Made by a program: the position numbers and the translations under genes
Assembly: GCA_951213105.1 (NCBI GenBank)
Contig: OX578142.1
Coordinates: 124,015,731 to 124,079,730, forward strand
Length of the DNA: 64,000 nucleotides
Reading direction: 5' to 3'
From: Amaurobius ferox
Taxonomy: Eukaryota; Arthropoda; Arachnida; Araneae; Amaurobiidae
In this document: positions 1 through 11,780 of the stretch, piece by piece
Position numbering within the stretch: position 1 is the stretch's first letter
Layout of the letters: each line of letters opens with the position of its first letter
Notes under the pieces: model-generated
Seen by the model: the letters and a program-made list of their open reading frames with translations, nothing else
Database searches by the model: none
What the model was told of the DNA's origin: nothing

Positions 1-256
1 CAAGCAAATCAACCCTGCAGTTTAGTACAGTGATATCGGAGGTCTGAAAGTGACCCCAGTACCACTAGTACGGATTTAGTGGACTCTGAAATATTGAGCG
101 CCGATTTCAAACTGAGAGGATAATAACCACACAGGATACTAATCTGGGTAAAAATAGTAGTACCAGAAGGCTAGTCAGATTATCAGTAGCCCGCCAACCT
201 AACATTAGAGTGTGGAGAATGCAGAGTTAACTTCGACGATAAGAGCTTGCAATTTC

Positions 257-330
257 GTCCCAATACCTCAACGGTAGAGCGTCGGCTGACCAATTTGGAG
301 ATCCAGGGTTCGATCCCCGATAGGGGCAGC
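257..330 (+). repeat. tRNA-like module of family T with A and B boxes
   Basis: The 5' strand GTCCCAA can pair with TTGGGAC in better-preserved copies; this copy has a damaged 3' strand (ATAGGGGCA). An A-box-like TACCTCAACGG and a B box GGTTCGATCCC are in the right order and spacing. It continues straight into the repeat body, so it is a tRNA-derived repeat head and not a tRNA gene. No clear anticodon arm can be drawn. Confidence 0.65.
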
Positions 331-607
331 AAGACTCTTTACAATGGCGCCCAAACAAATCAACACTGTAGTTTAGTGCAATGATATCGGAGGTCTGAAA
401 GTGACCCCAGTACCACTAGTACGGATTTAGTGGACTCTGAAATATTGCGCGCCGATTTCAAATTGAGAGGATAATAACCACGCAGGATTCTAACCTGGGT
501 AAAAATAGTAGTAACAGAAGGCTAGTCAGATTATCAGTAGCCCGCCAATCTAACATTAGTGGGTGGAGAATGCGGAGTCCACTTCGACGATAAGAGCTTG
601 CAATTTC

Positions 608-667
608 GTCCTAGTAGCTCAACTGTAGGCAATCGACTGGCCAGGGTTCAATTTCCTGTTGGAGCAG
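608..667 (+). repeat. Deleted tRNA-like module of family T
   Basis: It begins GTCCTAGTAGCTC and ends GTTGGAGCA, about 14 nt shorter than the copy at 257-330 because the anticodon-arm region is missing. The A box TAGCTCAACTG is recognisable; the B box is damaged (GGTTCAATTTC). Confidence 0.55.
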
Positions 668-1955
668 CAAGGTTTTTTACAGCTTGTTAGTAAAAGCATT
701 GACGAGAGGTTTTCTTAAAACACATATGTCTTTGGAAAAACTGTAGTGTCGTATTTTTTGTCAAATTTTTTATTGTGCCAATTTTTCTTTTATAAACACG
801 AAAAAAAAAATATAAGAAATGCTTAAAACTCTACATTTTTCTTAGGGTCTTTTATACCTTTTCTGTTATTAAATTAAATTGAAGAACCCAGACCGTGCGA
901 CTCACCTTATAGGTTTTGAGTAACTTAGTTGCACAGCCGGGAAAGGATACCTCCAGCATTCAGGCGGCAGAAGAAGAAAAGTTGAAAAAACAGTTGAAGA
1001 AAATATTGACTTTTATACAAACAGTTTGGCATAGCATCTAAAACTTGACAGATACGTCCATAGTCATAAATGGGCAGTGAGTTAACGCGAATTTTGAAAA
1101 TAGATCATTAAAAAATGAAGGTTAAAAGAAATTGAAAGCACATGAAAAGCAAAAGCAAAATTTGAAATAAAACTTTTGATAATAGACAAGCAGAAGAAAA
1201 TCTTGATTATGATTAATTCATGATTATGATTAATTCTTTATTATGATTAATTCTTTATTATGATTAATTAGAGAGCCAGAGATACTTAAAAGTCCTTAAT
1301 TTAAATTTATGCTTTAAAGGAACCTTAACACATTGCCTAATTTTTACTATAAGTGTTTACATACTCCTTTAAATTTTGAATCTCTTTTGGAGAAAATTTA
1401 GTTTAATAGTTACAAGGAGAAACAACTTCAGTCAATTCCAATAATTTGATAGTACCTGATATTACTTTCATTCTGCTTTTAAATGGATTACGTTAGTTTG
1501 GTAATTTACCTTTTTACATACCAATTTTGGCGTTGTTGAATAGATTTACTGTAGATTGTGTATGAAATTTTTCTCTAATTTCAGATTTGATTGGCAATCC
1601 TAAGTAACTTCTGTTTTTAAAATGCCCTTATTTTTCCCAAAAAGTATTTAAAGAATGCTTAATTTTTCTTAATGAGTCAGAGCTCCGTAAGGACTTAGTT
1701 ATTAGAATGTGAGCAAACCTGCCATAGGTGAATTCAAAATTTCCTTGCATAGGAAACATACATAATAATTATTCAAATTTATAATACTTAAGTTTAGTTA
1801 TAGAAATAATGTTAGAAGTTATTAAACAGATAAATGAAATGAAGCCTCAGCTTTACAATTACACAGTGGAACTCATTTCTTACAAATTCGAAGTTGCTAA
1901 ATGGAAAATTTGTTTCAAATGTTAATATGTCATTTTACAATGGGTTATGAAAGTT
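668..1955. other. AT-rich sequence without a recognised gene
   Basis: No convincing coding frame or element end. It contains the short 18-bp tandem repeat described separately at 1203-1270. Confidence 0.5.
1203..1270. repeat. Short tandem repeat, unit about 18 bp
   Basis: Four imperfect copies of TTATTATGATTAATTC follow one another. Confidence 0.7.
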
Positions 1956-1956
1956 T

Positions 1957-3800
<1,844 letters not shown>

Positions 3801-5046
3801 TAATACGATCAAATTTGAGATAGTTTCCATTAATTAAAATTTCCATTGGAAAATAAGGAGGCACTCACAAATCAATTTAGGTTGTAAATTCTTACTAACA
3901 CTTTTACTACTTATTCAAAAATTTGTATGCTAATATTTCGATAATCTATTACGTCGCCATTTCGTCTATTCGCAGTCTGTATTTAAGTATCCAACTAACT
4001 CTCTGGCGTTAATACGATCAAATTTGACATAGTTATCACTAATTAAAATTTCCATTGGAAAATAAGGGGGCATGCACAAATCAATTTAGGTTGCAAATTC
4101 TTACTAACTCTTTTACTACTTATTCAAAAATTTGTATGCTAATATTTCGATAATCTATTACGTCGCCATTTCGTCTATTCGCAGTCTGTATTTAAGTATC
4201 CAACTAACTCTCTGGCGTTAATACGATCAAATTTGACATAGTTATCACTAATTAAAATTTCCATTGGAAAATAAGGGGGCATGCACAAATCAATTTAGGT
4301 TGCAAATTCTTACTAACTCTTTTACTACTTATTCAAAAATTTGTATGCTAATATTTCGATAATCTATTACGTCGCCATTTCGTCTATTCGCAGTCTGTAT
4401 TTAAGTATCCAACTAACTCTCTGGCGTTAATACGATCAAATTTGACATAGTTATCACTAATTAAAATTTCCATTGGAAAATAAGGGGGCATGCACAAATC
4501 AATTTAGGTTGCAAATTCTTACTAACTCTTTTACTACTTATTCAAAAATTTGTATGCTAATATTTCGATAATCTATTACGTCGCCATTTCGTCTATTCGC
4601 AGTCTGTATTTAAGTATCCAACTAACTCTCTGGCGTTAATACGATCAAATTTGACATAGTTATCTTTAATCAAAATTTGCATTGGAAAATAAGGGGACAT
4701 GCACAAATCAATTTAGGTTGCAAATTCTTACTAACACTTTTACTACTTATTCAAGAATTTGTATGCTAATATTTCGATAATCTATTACGTCGCCATTTCG
4801 TCTATTCGCAGACTGTATTTAAGTATCCAACTAACTCTCTGGCGTTAATACGATCAAATTTGACATAGTTATCATTAATTAAAATTTCCATTGGAAAATA
4901 AGAGGGCATGCATAAATCAATTTAGGTTGCACATTTTAACTAACACTTTTACTATTTATTCAAATTTTTTATGCTAATATTTTGATAAGCTATTACGTCT
5001 CCATTTTGTCTAATCACAGTCTGTATTTAAGTATCCAACTAACTCT
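3801..5046. repeat. Tandem array, six copies of a 209-bp unit
   Basis: Units begin at 3801, 4010, 4219, 4428, 4637 and 4846, each TAATACGATCAAATTTGA, with an exact 209-bp step every time. The middle units (4010-4636) look almost identical; the first, fifth and sixth carry several substitutions. This is the pattern expected when the interior of an array is homogenised by unequal exchange or recent amplification. No open frame spans the units. The array ends at AACTCT (5046), just before a transposase scrap. Confidence 0.95.
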
Positions 5047-5069
5047 GTAACATAAGTAGAGTTCAAATT

Positions 5070-5156
5070 ATGGCGCAGTTCAATAATTCCGAACTCTATG
5101 AGATGATTATGATTTACGGAGAATGCAACCGATCGCCAACTGATTTCAAAAATTGA
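5070..5156 (+). pseudogene. N-terminal fragment of a mariner-group transposase (DUF4817-like helix-turn-helix start)
   Basis: A 28-codon frame starts at an ATG and ends in TGA. It reads MAQFNNSELYEMIMIYGECN and then loses similarity. The pattern MxQ...E.YEMI.IYGECNRN is the start of the DNA-binding domain of arthropod mariner-group transposases, and the same kind of start (MSQYNNEEHFEML) occurs in the element at 13058-15285. Only the first helix remains. No transposase catalytic region follows, so this is a truncated relic abutting the 209-bp array. The match rests on memory of the family plus the internal comparison. Confidence 0.5.
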
Positions 5157-5366
5157 AGAACGTGATTATATTTTCTATATATTTTGATAGGAAAGCATCT
5201 GACAGACAAACAAAATCACAATTATCAATTTATTACCTTATAAATGACTTTAAATGACTTTTAGTCAGAATCATCTGAAGCTTTAAAAAAAATTGCTGAA
5301 AAAAATCGCTTTAATAAGAAACTAAATGATTTCTGGGAATCAATCCAATTTGTAAACAATCCCTGG

Positions 5367-5367
<1 letters not shown>

Positions 5368-5427
<60 letters not shown>
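5368..5427. repeat. (CA)n(TA)n compound microsatellite
   Basis: CA repeat to about 5392, then TA repeat. Confidence 0.95.
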
Positions 5428-5430
<3 letters not shown>

Positions 5431-5503
5431 CATAAATCCTTGAATAATATCTGCATATACATTATCAAATCGGTAGCCGAAGTATAACAAACATTGAATT
5501 CTT

Positions 5504-5660
5504 GTGCAGGCGCAAAAGTCGCAAAGCAGCAAAATTAGATCTAATTTCAGCGTGAGCAGGTCGAGTGGGTTTATTGCAGAGTCGAAAATACAGCATGAAA
5601 ATTGCATCAAAATCAGGGCAAGCAAAAAGTACGCCCAAATAGCTGCTCAAGTCTTTGGAC
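5504..5660 (+). pseudogene. Coding-like fragment 1, unidentified
   Basis: An open frame of mixed, protein-like composition (for example KIRSNFSVSRSSG and KKYAQIAAQVFG) runs up to the point where a SINE tail begins (5661). Local GC content is well above the flanking AT-rich DNA. I do not recognise the protein. It lies on the same strand as two further coding-like fragments at 5733-5901 and 6065-6376, which suggests one decayed gene or element interrupted by an insertion. There is no credible start codon context and no match I can name, so a chance open frame remains possible. Confidence 0.3.
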
Positions 5661-5725
5661 GAGTCGGACGGTCTGGGTCTTCAACCCCCCCCCCCCACCA
5701 CCACCACCACCTCCACCACCACCAC
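5661..5725 (+). repeat. 5'-truncated family S SINE tail followed by C-rich microsatellite
   Basis: Positions 5663-5685 repeat the 3' end of the SINE at 11715-12005 (GTCGGACGGTCTGGGTCTTC plus AAC). It is followed by a run of C and (ACC)n-like repeats to 5725 instead of the (CAA)n tail seen elsewhere. The open frames of poly-Pro and poly-His here are artefacts of the repeat. Confidence 0.75.
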
Positions 5726-5732
5726 GTCCGTT

Positions 5733-5901
5733 GCTTATTGAAGTAGAATTTCAATCTAAGCTGTTAGAAATTTCTTTAATGCTTGGTGGAATAAACTTCA
5801 ACAAAACAGGATTAATTAAATGTTATGCGTAACTTGAAGATAACGAAGTTCTAGATGGTCAAATCATCGAGGTGGAACTAATAACATTAGGAGGTGTATA
5901 A
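5733..5901 (+). pseudogene. Coding-like fragment 2, unidentified, one in-frame stop
   Basis: Downstream of the C-rich repeat a frame reads LLIEVEFQSKLLEISLMLGG, continues to ...LIKCYA, meets a TAA at 5830-5832, then continues in the same frame as LEDNEVLDGQIIEVELITLG to a TAA at 5899-5901. The continuation of protein-like sequence past the stop in the same frame argues for decayed coding sequence. I cannot assign a family. It may be the continuation of fragment 1, displaced in frame by the inserted SINE tail and microsatellite. Confidence 0.35.
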
Positions 5902-6064
5902 ACTTGACAATTATAATTTTTTCGATCTACGATAACAAATTTCAAAGGCCTCTTGCTTCTAATTAACCCATTACATACATGCTTACATGCTTTTATCAGA
6001 ATACATCATGTACCAATGCACAGCACAAATTAATAATTGTTGAAATTAGAGGAATCGTAAGTGC

Positions 6065-6376
6065 AGTCAAAATCTTGGAAGGCGAAGATATGGCGGGGAC
6101 ATGGGGGTTACAGTGCCAAATTTAGAGCCTGAACTGCCTCGTAGATATGGCAGGAGGATCGCACACCTGTATTCGATTCTGAACGCCGCCCAAAGCGATC
6201 TTGTGTCTGCACTGAGTAAAGATACGATAAATCTGTAGATCCGAAAATCTAGAGAAGGATTTAGGTCTGTTGATCCAAACCATCCTGAAAATATTGCACA
6301 TTTTCGATCTAAAACGGAAAAAATAATAAGAAAAATAAATATGTCCAGTATTATCAAATGTGTAATCTCTTTGTAA
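6065..6376 (+). pseudogene. Coding-like fragment 3, unidentified, with splice-site-like edges
   Basis: One frame runs about 100 codons, broken only by a TAG at 6236-6238. It includes GRRRYGGDMGVTVPNLEPEL, then RRYGRRIAHLYSILNAAQSD, and after the stop IRKSREGFRSVDPNHPENIA. Composition and GC content (close to half) differ from the surroundings. The left edge has an acceptor-like GTGCAG (ends 6066) and the right edge a strong donor-like GTAAGT (6373-6378), so this could be a decayed internal exon. It lies 160 bp downstream of fragment 2 on the same strand. I do not recognise the protein; host gene, transposon or other origin are all open. Confidence 0.4.
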
Positions 6377-7904
6377 GTACAGTTTAAGTAACTAGATATA
6401 AATGGAAACCGTTGTTTAGGATTTATCATTATCCGTTCTCGAAGTATTGAAAATTTTACTTTTCCTCATCTCATAGAGCGCTATATCTCATGAATAAATT
6501 GGTATGAATATTTTATTGGTATGAATATTTTGGTATGAGTATTTTAATGAGCAATTGCAAGTGTGTATTAAGCTATAAAAACTGTTAAAATAAATATCTG
6601 TTTGATGTGTAATTTTATTGAGAAGCAAATAACAGGCCAATGAATAAAACATGATCATATGCAAAACAATAAAATTTGTCATAATTGAGATGTTACACAT
6701 TTTGTTTTAAAATCGAAAAAATCATAAAATAATAGAATACTCTCACTATAATAAAAGCAGTAAATTATTTTTAAATGCTAAAGTCATTATAAATACTTTT
6801 AATCAAACATAAATGATTTTGTTCAAACGATATCTCGAGTCGTTCTCGAGATATATTTCTATCAGCGAGCTCGATGGCTCTAAAGAAATAGATCGAATTA
6901 TATGAAATTTGATATATTTATCGTAATCGGTAACAGCCTGAATTCAATTGATTTTAGCGCGATATTGATAAAATAAAGCTCTCATTTGGGCTATTGTTTT
7001 CATATAGTATTGAAATTTTAATCTGTAGTCATATAATAGACACATTATGTTTTATAATAGATTTCACCCAACTTCATTAACAAATATTTAACAATCGATT
7101 TCTTTAACGATTTTAGTATGAACTTTGAAAAATGAAATTCAAGATTTGTATACATAGCTAAACATTAATTATTCAAAACCAAATGTACATTAATATTTTA
7201 TACAACTCATGTTGCATTTTCCAATATTGTAATTTACATTATAATATTTCCTTTATATTGTAACATTTTTAACAATTATTTGAGAATTTATTTTAATCAA
7301 AATAATGGAGTTGAAAGAACTATTGTGCTTAATATAGAATTTTCTAAAGATTTCTAAGGACGAAGAATACCCAACAAGATAAATTTAAATTCTTCAAAAT
7401 TAAATACATGCCATTGGGTTAATATCTATAATTATAGGTTCGATTTCTTAATAAGCTGACACCATTCAAGACTGCCTGCGACAGAAGCATAATTTAATTA
7501 GTATTTGAATAGGATGATTGATCAGATTGTTTCCTAGCGTTGGCATTGCGATTCAGGTTTCCACCATTCCATGAAGCAATACATCACTGAATGGTGTATT
7601 TAGGTTAGCCAATGTTCAAATTGGAAGATATAAATGTTAGTTAAATTGTATAGCTTGCTAGCACACAACTACTACTTACCAAAATTAATTATTAAATTAC
7701 GATTTTCTGGGCTATTTATTCAGTTCAATCACATACAATGTTCTCAAATGTTGTATATTAAATACTATGTACGTATATACGTGTTTATGATTGTAAGTTG
7801 CAAACCCTTTTCTTTTACCAAAGCCACTTTTCCTCATTTTTAGCAAATATTCTTTTAAAAAATATCGTACCGCCAAAATGTATCAGGAAAATATTGTAAA
7901 GAGA
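6377..7904. other. AT-rich sequence without a recognised gene
   Basis: No protein-like frame, element terminus or structured RNA was recognised. Confidence 0.5.
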
Positions 7905-8375
7905 CATGCTGTCCCAATCGGGAATTGAACCCAGGCCAGCAGACGCTCTACCGTTGAGCTACTGGCACGAAATTGCAAACTCTTATCGTCGAAGTGGACT
8001 CTGTATTCTCCACCCTCTAATGTCAGATTGGCGGGCAATTGACAATCTGACTGACCACCTCCTGCTATTTTTACCCCAGGTTAGTCTCCTTCTACTACTA
8101 TTTTTACCCAGGTTAGTATCCTGCGTGGTCGTTATCCTCTCCATTTGAAATTGACTCTCAATCTTCCAGAGACCACTGAATCCATACTAGTCGTACCAGG
8201 ATCACTTTCAGACCTCCGACATCTTTGCACTAACCTTCAGGGTTGATTTGTTCGAGCGCTATTGTAAAGAAGTTTGCTGTCCCTACCGGGAATCGAACCC
8301 TGGATCGCCAAACTGACCAGCCGACGCTCTACCTTTGAAAAGCTCTTGTCGTTGAAGTGGACGCTGCAATATTTA
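7905..8375 (-). repeat. Tandem tRNA-like repeat, family T, two modules, reverse orientation
   Basis: tRNA-like modules lie at 7910-7968 and 8279-8340, both reading on the minus strand, about 369 bp apart. The body between them matches the body at 331-607. The 5' strand of the first is damaged (GTGCCAG) while its 3' end CGATTGGGAC is intact. Part of the body (8060-8115) holds a local duplication of the CAGGTTAGT...CTACTATTTTTACCC segment. The 98-bp array begins 48 bp further right. Confidence 0.75.
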
Positions 8376-8422
8376 TAAAATCACTTAAATATATTTGAAT
8401 TTAATATAAATTATTTAAAACG

Positions 8423-9010
8423 ATGTTCACGGACTAGCACATCCTTTAAAATCAAGGTAAGGAAATACTTGGAGCACTCAACTTTGTTGAACATTGACCC
8501 TCTAATGCCCAAAGTACAATATGTTCACGGACTAGCACATCCTTTAAAATCAAGGTAAGGAAATACTTGGAGCACTCAACTTTGTTGAACATTGACCCTC
8601 TAATGCCCAAAGTACAATATGTTCACGGACTAGCACATCCTTTAAAATCAAGGTAAGGAAATACTTGGAGCACTCAACTTTGTTGAACATTGACCCTCTA
8701 ATGCCCAAAGTACAATATGTTCACGGACTAGCACATCCTTTAAAATCAAGGTAAGGAAATACTTGGAGCACTCAACTTTGTTGAACATTGACCCTCTAAT
8801 GCCCAAAGTACAATATGTTCACGGACTAGCACATCCTTTAAAATCAAGGTAAGGAAATACTTGGAGCACTCAACTTTGTTGAACATTGACCCTCTAATGC
8901 CCAAAGTACAATATGTTCACGGACTAGCACATCCTTTAAAATCAAGGTAAGGAAATACTTGGAGCACTCAACTTTGTTGAACATTGACCCTCTAATGCCC
9001 AAAGTACAAT
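8423..9010. repeat. Tandem array, six apparently perfect copies of a 98-bp unit
   Basis: Units start at 8423, 8521, 8619, 8717, 8815 and 8913, each ATGTTCACGGACTAGCACAT. I see no difference between copies across their full length, which implies very recent amplification or homogenisation. The period is not a multiple of three, and no frame runs through. The flanks show no further partial unit. Confidence 0.95.
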
Positions 9011-9559
9011 ATGATACTTGACATTTACAATAATTTCTCAATAGGCTTTTTATAAAAGAACCATTTTTTAGTTTACTATTGCATAATTAACGCCATCAAA
9101 ATATTTTTCTACAAATTTAATTCATAAAAGTCAGATCTAATATAGTAAACTGCAGGTCGCAGAATAAAAATGATTTTCTTCATTCGTTCAAGTCATATTT
9201 CTGTCAGAATTTTTTAGGGTTTATTACACGTTTTATGCTACAAATATCAATATTTATTGTGAATTACTGACCCCCTAATATAGCATGAATTACTGACTCC
9301 TAATGTTGAAGTTTCTAAGTTTAATGCAATTTTTGAATCCGAGACATTTTAATTTGTTTTTCAACGGGTGAGGCTTTGCAGTGGATGCCTATACAGGACC
9401 CGGGCGACGTCGAATATTTCGTTCTAGTATACTTATATAGCTGGATATTTATAAGAAGGAAACCTATTTTTAAATTTCTGTTTAGTTCATGAGTTATTCT
9501 ATTTTTATATATTTTATATACATCTGAAGTATAATTTTTCTTCACTATGGGTACAGATT
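9011..9559. other. AT-rich sequence without a recognised gene
   Basis: A small GC-richer patch at 9365-9420 stands out (contains GACCCGGGCGACGTCG). No element ends were recognised. Confidence 0.4.
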
Positions 9560-9790
9560 TAGATGGTCGATACAATTTAGACCACGAGGGCAGTCGTGTG
9601 CCCCGGCCGGGTTGAAAGAGTTTACGAAGCGAGCTCCGTGGAATAGGAAATGCCAACGAATAAGGAACGTACTCCTAACGGGCGTATTACGCCCGCGTGA
9701 CAGGCGGCACGAAAAAGGTCGCCAGCGAGTGTGTCACAGGGATTGGTGAGAGTAGCAATTAGAGTTGCAAAGCCCCCAAGTACTTTTAAA
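9560..9790. other. GC-rich island with a near-perfect palindrome, unidentified
   Basis: About 230 bp with far higher GC content than its surroundings. It contains the interrupted palindrome CGGGCGTATTACGCCCG (9679-9695). A minus-strand open frame crosses it (includes TNPCDTLAGDLFRAACHAGV), but the frame begins in AT-rich flanking DNA and I cannot identify it. A fragment of a longer mobile element is the simplest guess. Confidence 0.35.
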
Positions 9791-10349
9791 ATCAAATTTA
9801 AAATACTAAAAATGTTTTTAAACACTTCGGTTTCCGTGACATGTTTAAAATAAACTTAAAAAGTTGATCTCACATTAGATAAAGTATTTGTTTATTTCTA
9901 CTCATGAATTTAAAGGTTGTATTGTCCTTAATGACATTAATCAAAACTTAGAAAGCCCATGTTGGACAGGACTTTCAAGTTATTCACTTTTATAAATATG
10001 AGTGTGTTTCTAACATTTTCTCAGAATGTAGTTAATGAAAGTGTATATATCGAATGTAATTTATTAGGATGATAATTAGGCTGTTTATTCACTTTTACAT
10101 TTATTTTTGACAGCACTTAAATCTTTTGCATACTATGTAACTGAACGAATATGGTAATATATATATATATATATATATCAATAAAATTTGTGATGAATAT
10201 TATAGATTAGCGCACTTTATGGAATTATTGAGTACAGCGACTAATAATGCATATCCCCCCAATTTTGTTATTAAAATTATCAACTCAGTGTATCAAATTT
10301 CACTCAATAACATCCTAGAAAACATTCCCAATTATAGTGACTAACATAC
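9791..10349. other. AT-rich sequence without a recognised gene
   Basis: A short (TA)n lies at 10159-10178. Nothing else was recognised. Confidence 0.5.
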
Positions 10350-10400
10350 AGGAGAGAGAGAGAGAGAGAAAAAAAAAAAATATATATATATATATATATA

Positions 10401-10443
<43 letters not shown>

Positions 10444-10470
10444 GTATATGTGTATATTATATATAATTAT
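10350..10470. repeat. Compound microsatellite (GA)n-A-rich-(TA)n-(TG)n-(TA)n
   Basis: GA repeat at about 10352-10370, A run, then TA and TG repeats. Confidence 0.95.
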
Positions 10471-10639
10471 TTATTAATTATATAAATAAATAAAAATGAA
10501 AAATAATAAACTAAGTCAAAAACATTAGAAAAATCAAAAAATCGGAAAATAAGATGCATTAACATTAATGTTTTGAATTTTATTTTCGCAAAAAAATGTA
10601 ATTTTTGTCAGTATTATTGAAACTACGTTTTGAGCGCCC

Positions 10640-10950
10640 TTATAATGGTGTATAGTGGCATTCTCGTTTATCCAGTTTTCCTATGAATTACTTGTTTAGT
10701 AGGAATTTTCATCTTTGATTCATATTCATATTCAGTTCTGCATGTTTGGGAAGTTGTATTCTGAATTGCTTGTCCAGTCTCCAGCTTAGACTCACTGGAC
10801 GGGTTTGGGAGTATTTCCGTGAACGTTCGTACTGCCTCCCTGGTAGAATTTCGATTTGTTCATTCCGGTGCTTCTAGATTAAGCTGTTGAGGTTGATCGT
10901 GTATACACGTGGTGAAGTAGAAGAGTTCATGCCGCATGGTAATACAATTT
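10640..10950 (-). other. GC-richer patch with coding-like minus-strand frames, unidentified
   Basis: The minus strand here keeps long stretches without stops in more than one frame (for example RVYTINLNSLI, one stop, then KHRNEQIEILPGRQYERSRK). The look is that of a decayed retroelement or gene tail. No motif is diagnostic, so this is only a flag. Confidence 0.2.
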
Positions 10951-11252
10951 TCTTAATGTATCCTTTTTTCATTTTTTCATTTTTTGATGCCTGTAGTCTG
11001 AGTTTAAGTATTTATAGTAATGTACTATTGCTTAATCTGAAACAGGCATTTGTTTGGGTTAATTAGAATTAAATACTCAGACCTGAAGATGAATTTTATT
11101 CTGATTAATCATCGAATTTGGGAAGGTTTTGTTCTTTTCTCTTATCGGCATTATGGCCGTGAATTTGCTTCTATGGTGATGTTAATATTACTTGAATTGT
11201 ATTTTTACTTTTTTTATTTTTTTATTTTTACATAATTCTTATTATTACATTT

Positions 11253-11256
<4 letters not shown>

Positions 11257-11285
<29 letters not shown>
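11257..11285. repeat. (TA)n microsatellite
   Basis: Uninterrupted TA repeat. Confidence 0.9.
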
Positions 11286-11289
<4 letters not shown>

Positions 11290-11702
11290 ACCAAAAAAAA
11301 AGAGGGGAACCTAAAATTGTAATTAACATTAACATTTATTACTACGTTGTGTTCGCGATAACCCTCCAATTATTTATTTTTCGTGAGTCCTGTAAAAGAA
11401 TTATTAATTATTAAGTTACCAAAAGGATTACACCATTTTAACTTTAACAAAAAACATTTATTAAAAACATAAAATACTTAATTATTCATTACACAATTAA
11501 TTATATTAGTTTTGGCGGGGGAACATGTGAGACCACTTAAATTTCCAAAACGTTTCTAGACCTAAAGTTATTTGAGAAACACATACCTTCAAATCTGTCT
11601 TGTACTTTGTTAACCATAATTTTTGGAACATCTACGGAACACTTTACATCTCTAGTCGTCGTACTATCATATTGCCGCACACGTAAATCTCTGAACATCT
11701 AC
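11286..11702. other. AT-rich sequence without a recognised gene
   Basis: Nothing recognised; the sequence directly precedes the SINE target-site duplication. Confidence 0.4.
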
Positions 11703-11726
11703 ACAAGTCATAACGGCAGGGCGCGG

Positions 11727-11737
11727 TAGCCCATTGG
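11727..11737 (+). promoter_or_regulatory. Pol III A box of the family S SINE
   Basis: TAGCCCATTGG fits the TRGYNNARNNG consensus and lies 13 nt into the element. Confidence 0.75.
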
Positions 11738-11769
11738 TTAGCGCGCTGGAGTTGCACTCGGTAGGCCCG

Positions 11770-11780
11770 GGTTCGATTCC
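11770..11780 (+). promoter_or_regulatory. Pol III B box of the family S SINE
   Basis: GGTTCGATTCC matches the GGTTCGANNCC consensus exactly and lies 32 nt after the A box. Confidence 0.85.

Larger units (their letters stand above)
1..667 (+). repeat. Tandem tRNA-like repeat, family T, two units (first one cut by the window edge)
   Basis: Two head-to-tail units with a period of about 351 bp. Each unit has a body (for example 331-600) leading into a tRNA-like module (257-330 and 608-667). The body of unit one (1-256) and of unit two (331-607) match closely over their length. The same unit recurs reversed at 7905-8375, 45098-45435 and 46108-46292, and a diverged relative forms the array at 27918-29462. 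A dispersed unit with an internal Pol III promoter is SINE-like, but the repeated head-to-tail arrangement is not usual for SINEs. Confidence 0.75.

Noticed and set aside
257..330. Genuine tRNA gene (also 608, 7910, 8279, 27956, 28299, 28641, 29377, 45098, 46187)
   Set aside because: Acceptor and T stems are imperfect, no clear anticodon arm can be drawn, and each module sits inside a repeated unit of about 350 bp.
3801..5046. CRISPR array
   Set aside because: Repeats are regular, but the whole 209-bp unit is conserved with no unique spacers, and the window is eukaryotic. The 98-bp array at 8423-9010 fails for the same reason.
5504..5746. Frame with poly-Pro or poly-His as a real low-complexity protein
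   Set aside because: The homopolymer stretch comes from the C-rich repeat at the end of an inserted SINE tail. Only the flanking parts are kept as candidate coding fragments.
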